DNA from: JAIOSF01 sp963677755
Lineage (GTDB): Bacteria > Campylobacterota > Campylobacteria > Campylobacterales > Arcobacteraceae
Direction: 5' to 3'
Assembly (NCBI GenBank): GCA_963677755.1
Contig: OY782506.1
Location: forward strand, 2,480,001 to 2,544,000
Length of the DNA: 64,000 bases
The notes beneath the pieces are model-generated. The model was not told the origin of the DNA. It made no database searches and saw only the letters and a list, made by a program, of their open reading frames with translations. Of the stretch, positions 63,552 through 64,000 are shown piece after piece; positions within the stretch are counted from its first letter, which is position 1, and every line of letters starts with the position of its first letter. A program made the translations under genes and the position numbers.

Positions 63552-63814
63552 TGTGTTTTTCCAAATGTGATAATAAGATCCCACAAATCAAAAGTGTATT
63601 GTTCTATATGGTCACCAACCCACGGTAGCGTAACAACTATAAAAATAGAAACTATAATCATTTTTGGAACAAAAGACAAAGAGGCATCACTAATTTGTGT
63701 AACTGCTTGAAAAATACTAATGATTAAACCAATAACCATACTTACAATTAAAGAAGGTAATCCAAGCAAAAGGATAATTTTAACAGTACTTTGTGATATC
63801 GCAATTAAATCCAT
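63548..63814 (-). CDS. fliQ: Flagellar biosynthesis protein FliQ
   Basis: The 88-residue protein has two membrane segments (about residues 12-36 and 49-70) and the conserved FQAVTQISDASLSFVPKM segment. It forms part of the export gate with FliP and FliR. It overlaps fliJ by four bases and follows the partial upstream gene by one base. The length is exact for the family. Confidence 0.95.
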   Translation of the reverse strand: MDLIAISQSTVKIILLLGLPSLIVSMVIGLIISIFQAVTQISDASLSFVPKMIIVSIFIVVTLPWVGDHIEQYTFDLWDLIITFGKTQ

Positions 63815-63815
63815 G

Positions 63816-64000
63816 TTACTCTTTTATTTTTATTGTAATCTCAATAGTTTTATTGTTTAATAATTCACCTAATAGTTTTGATAAGCTTGCTGTGCTTATA
63901 TCTTGTTCGCCTTGGCTAGGTATATCAGGAATTATATCTTCAATCAAAGGTTCTTCCAATAAAGAGATATCTTCTTGAACTTCAGTTATTGCATTATCTT
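63816..64000 (-). CDS. C-terminal end of a gene upstream of fliQ (partial), unknown function
   Basis: The minus-strand reading frame enters at the window edge and gives 60 residues before TAA at 63816. The visible part is acidic (repeated Asp/Glu with Pro-Asp pairs), then has SLSKLLGELLN and an alternating TIEITIKIKE strand at the end. fliQ starts one base later, so the gene belongs to the flagellar operon. The beginning lies outside the window. I do not recognise the family from this end alone. Confidence 0.6.
   Translation of the reverse strand, partial: DNAITEVQEDISLLEEPLIEDIIPDIPSQGEQDISTASLSKLLGELLNNKTIEITIKIKE

Noticed and set aside
1..64000. CRISPR arrays, tRNA or rRNA genes, insertion sequences, prophage
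   Set aside because: No spaced direct repeats, no cloverleaf with a T-loop, no transposase or phage gene could be found by reading.

Overview
The window is a low-GC stretch from a member of the Campylobacterota, most likely Arcobacteraceae (Arcobacter sensu lato). The grounds are the AT-rich codon use, two histidine kinases with an HQWRQP H-box, a campylobacterotal complex I operon (nuoA-N) lacking ordinary NuoE/NuoF, a large flagellar block, and a UbiA-type prenyltransferase of the kind used for menaquinone. This placement rests on family recognition, not on a 16S gene. No tRNA, rRNA, CRISPR array, insertion sequence or prophage was seen. One small SRP RNA is present.

Layout. 1-3.6 kb: a short-chain dehydrogenase, a small minus-strand operon (coiled-coil protein, nitrilase-like amidase, low-molecular-weight phosphatase), and an unrecognised membrane/coiled-coil/winged-helix protein. 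3.6-7.1 kb: aerobic class I ribonucleotide reductase (nrdAB, minus). 7.3-12.5 kb: glycolysis (gap, pgk, a divergent second GAPDH) running into a PAS histidine kinase and an OmpR-type regulator. 12.5-15.4 kb: anaerobic class III ribonucleotide reductase, with the glycyl-radical domain on its own 54-codon gene between nrdD and nrdG. 15.6-27.1 kb: biosynthesis and housekeeping genes (tpiA, fabI, M23 peptidase, lysA, a chemoreceptor with a CxxCH haem motif, pheA, hisC, purine permease, phosphoribosyltransferase, dxs). 27.2-32.0 kb: a second kinase/regulator pair, mqnP-like prenyltransferase and miaA.

32.2-49.6 kb is the complex I operon. Between nuoD and nuoH lie a small NuoE-like protein, a protein joining a NuoF C-terminal remnant to a GltD-like flavoprotein, and two tandem NuoG proteins. 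The second NuoG has lost the cysteines of the N7 site. The arrangement suggests a modified electron-input module, perhaps NAD(P)H through a GltD-type flavin domain, or another donor.

49.6-56.5 kb: SRP RNA, MscS channel, small conserved proteins, cyclophilin, serS, DUF502 protein, trpS and a DASS-family anion transporter. 56.5-64.0 kb is a minus-strand flagellar block (fliS, fliD, flgK, flgH, fliL, motE-like, fliJ, fliQ) with several unnamed small genes. It runs off the right edge inside a further gene.

Several genes appear to start at TTG or GTG, chosen here where a Shine-Dalgarno sequence sits at the right distance, often just after the stop codon of the preceding gene. Bidirectional terminator hairpins separate some convergent pairs.
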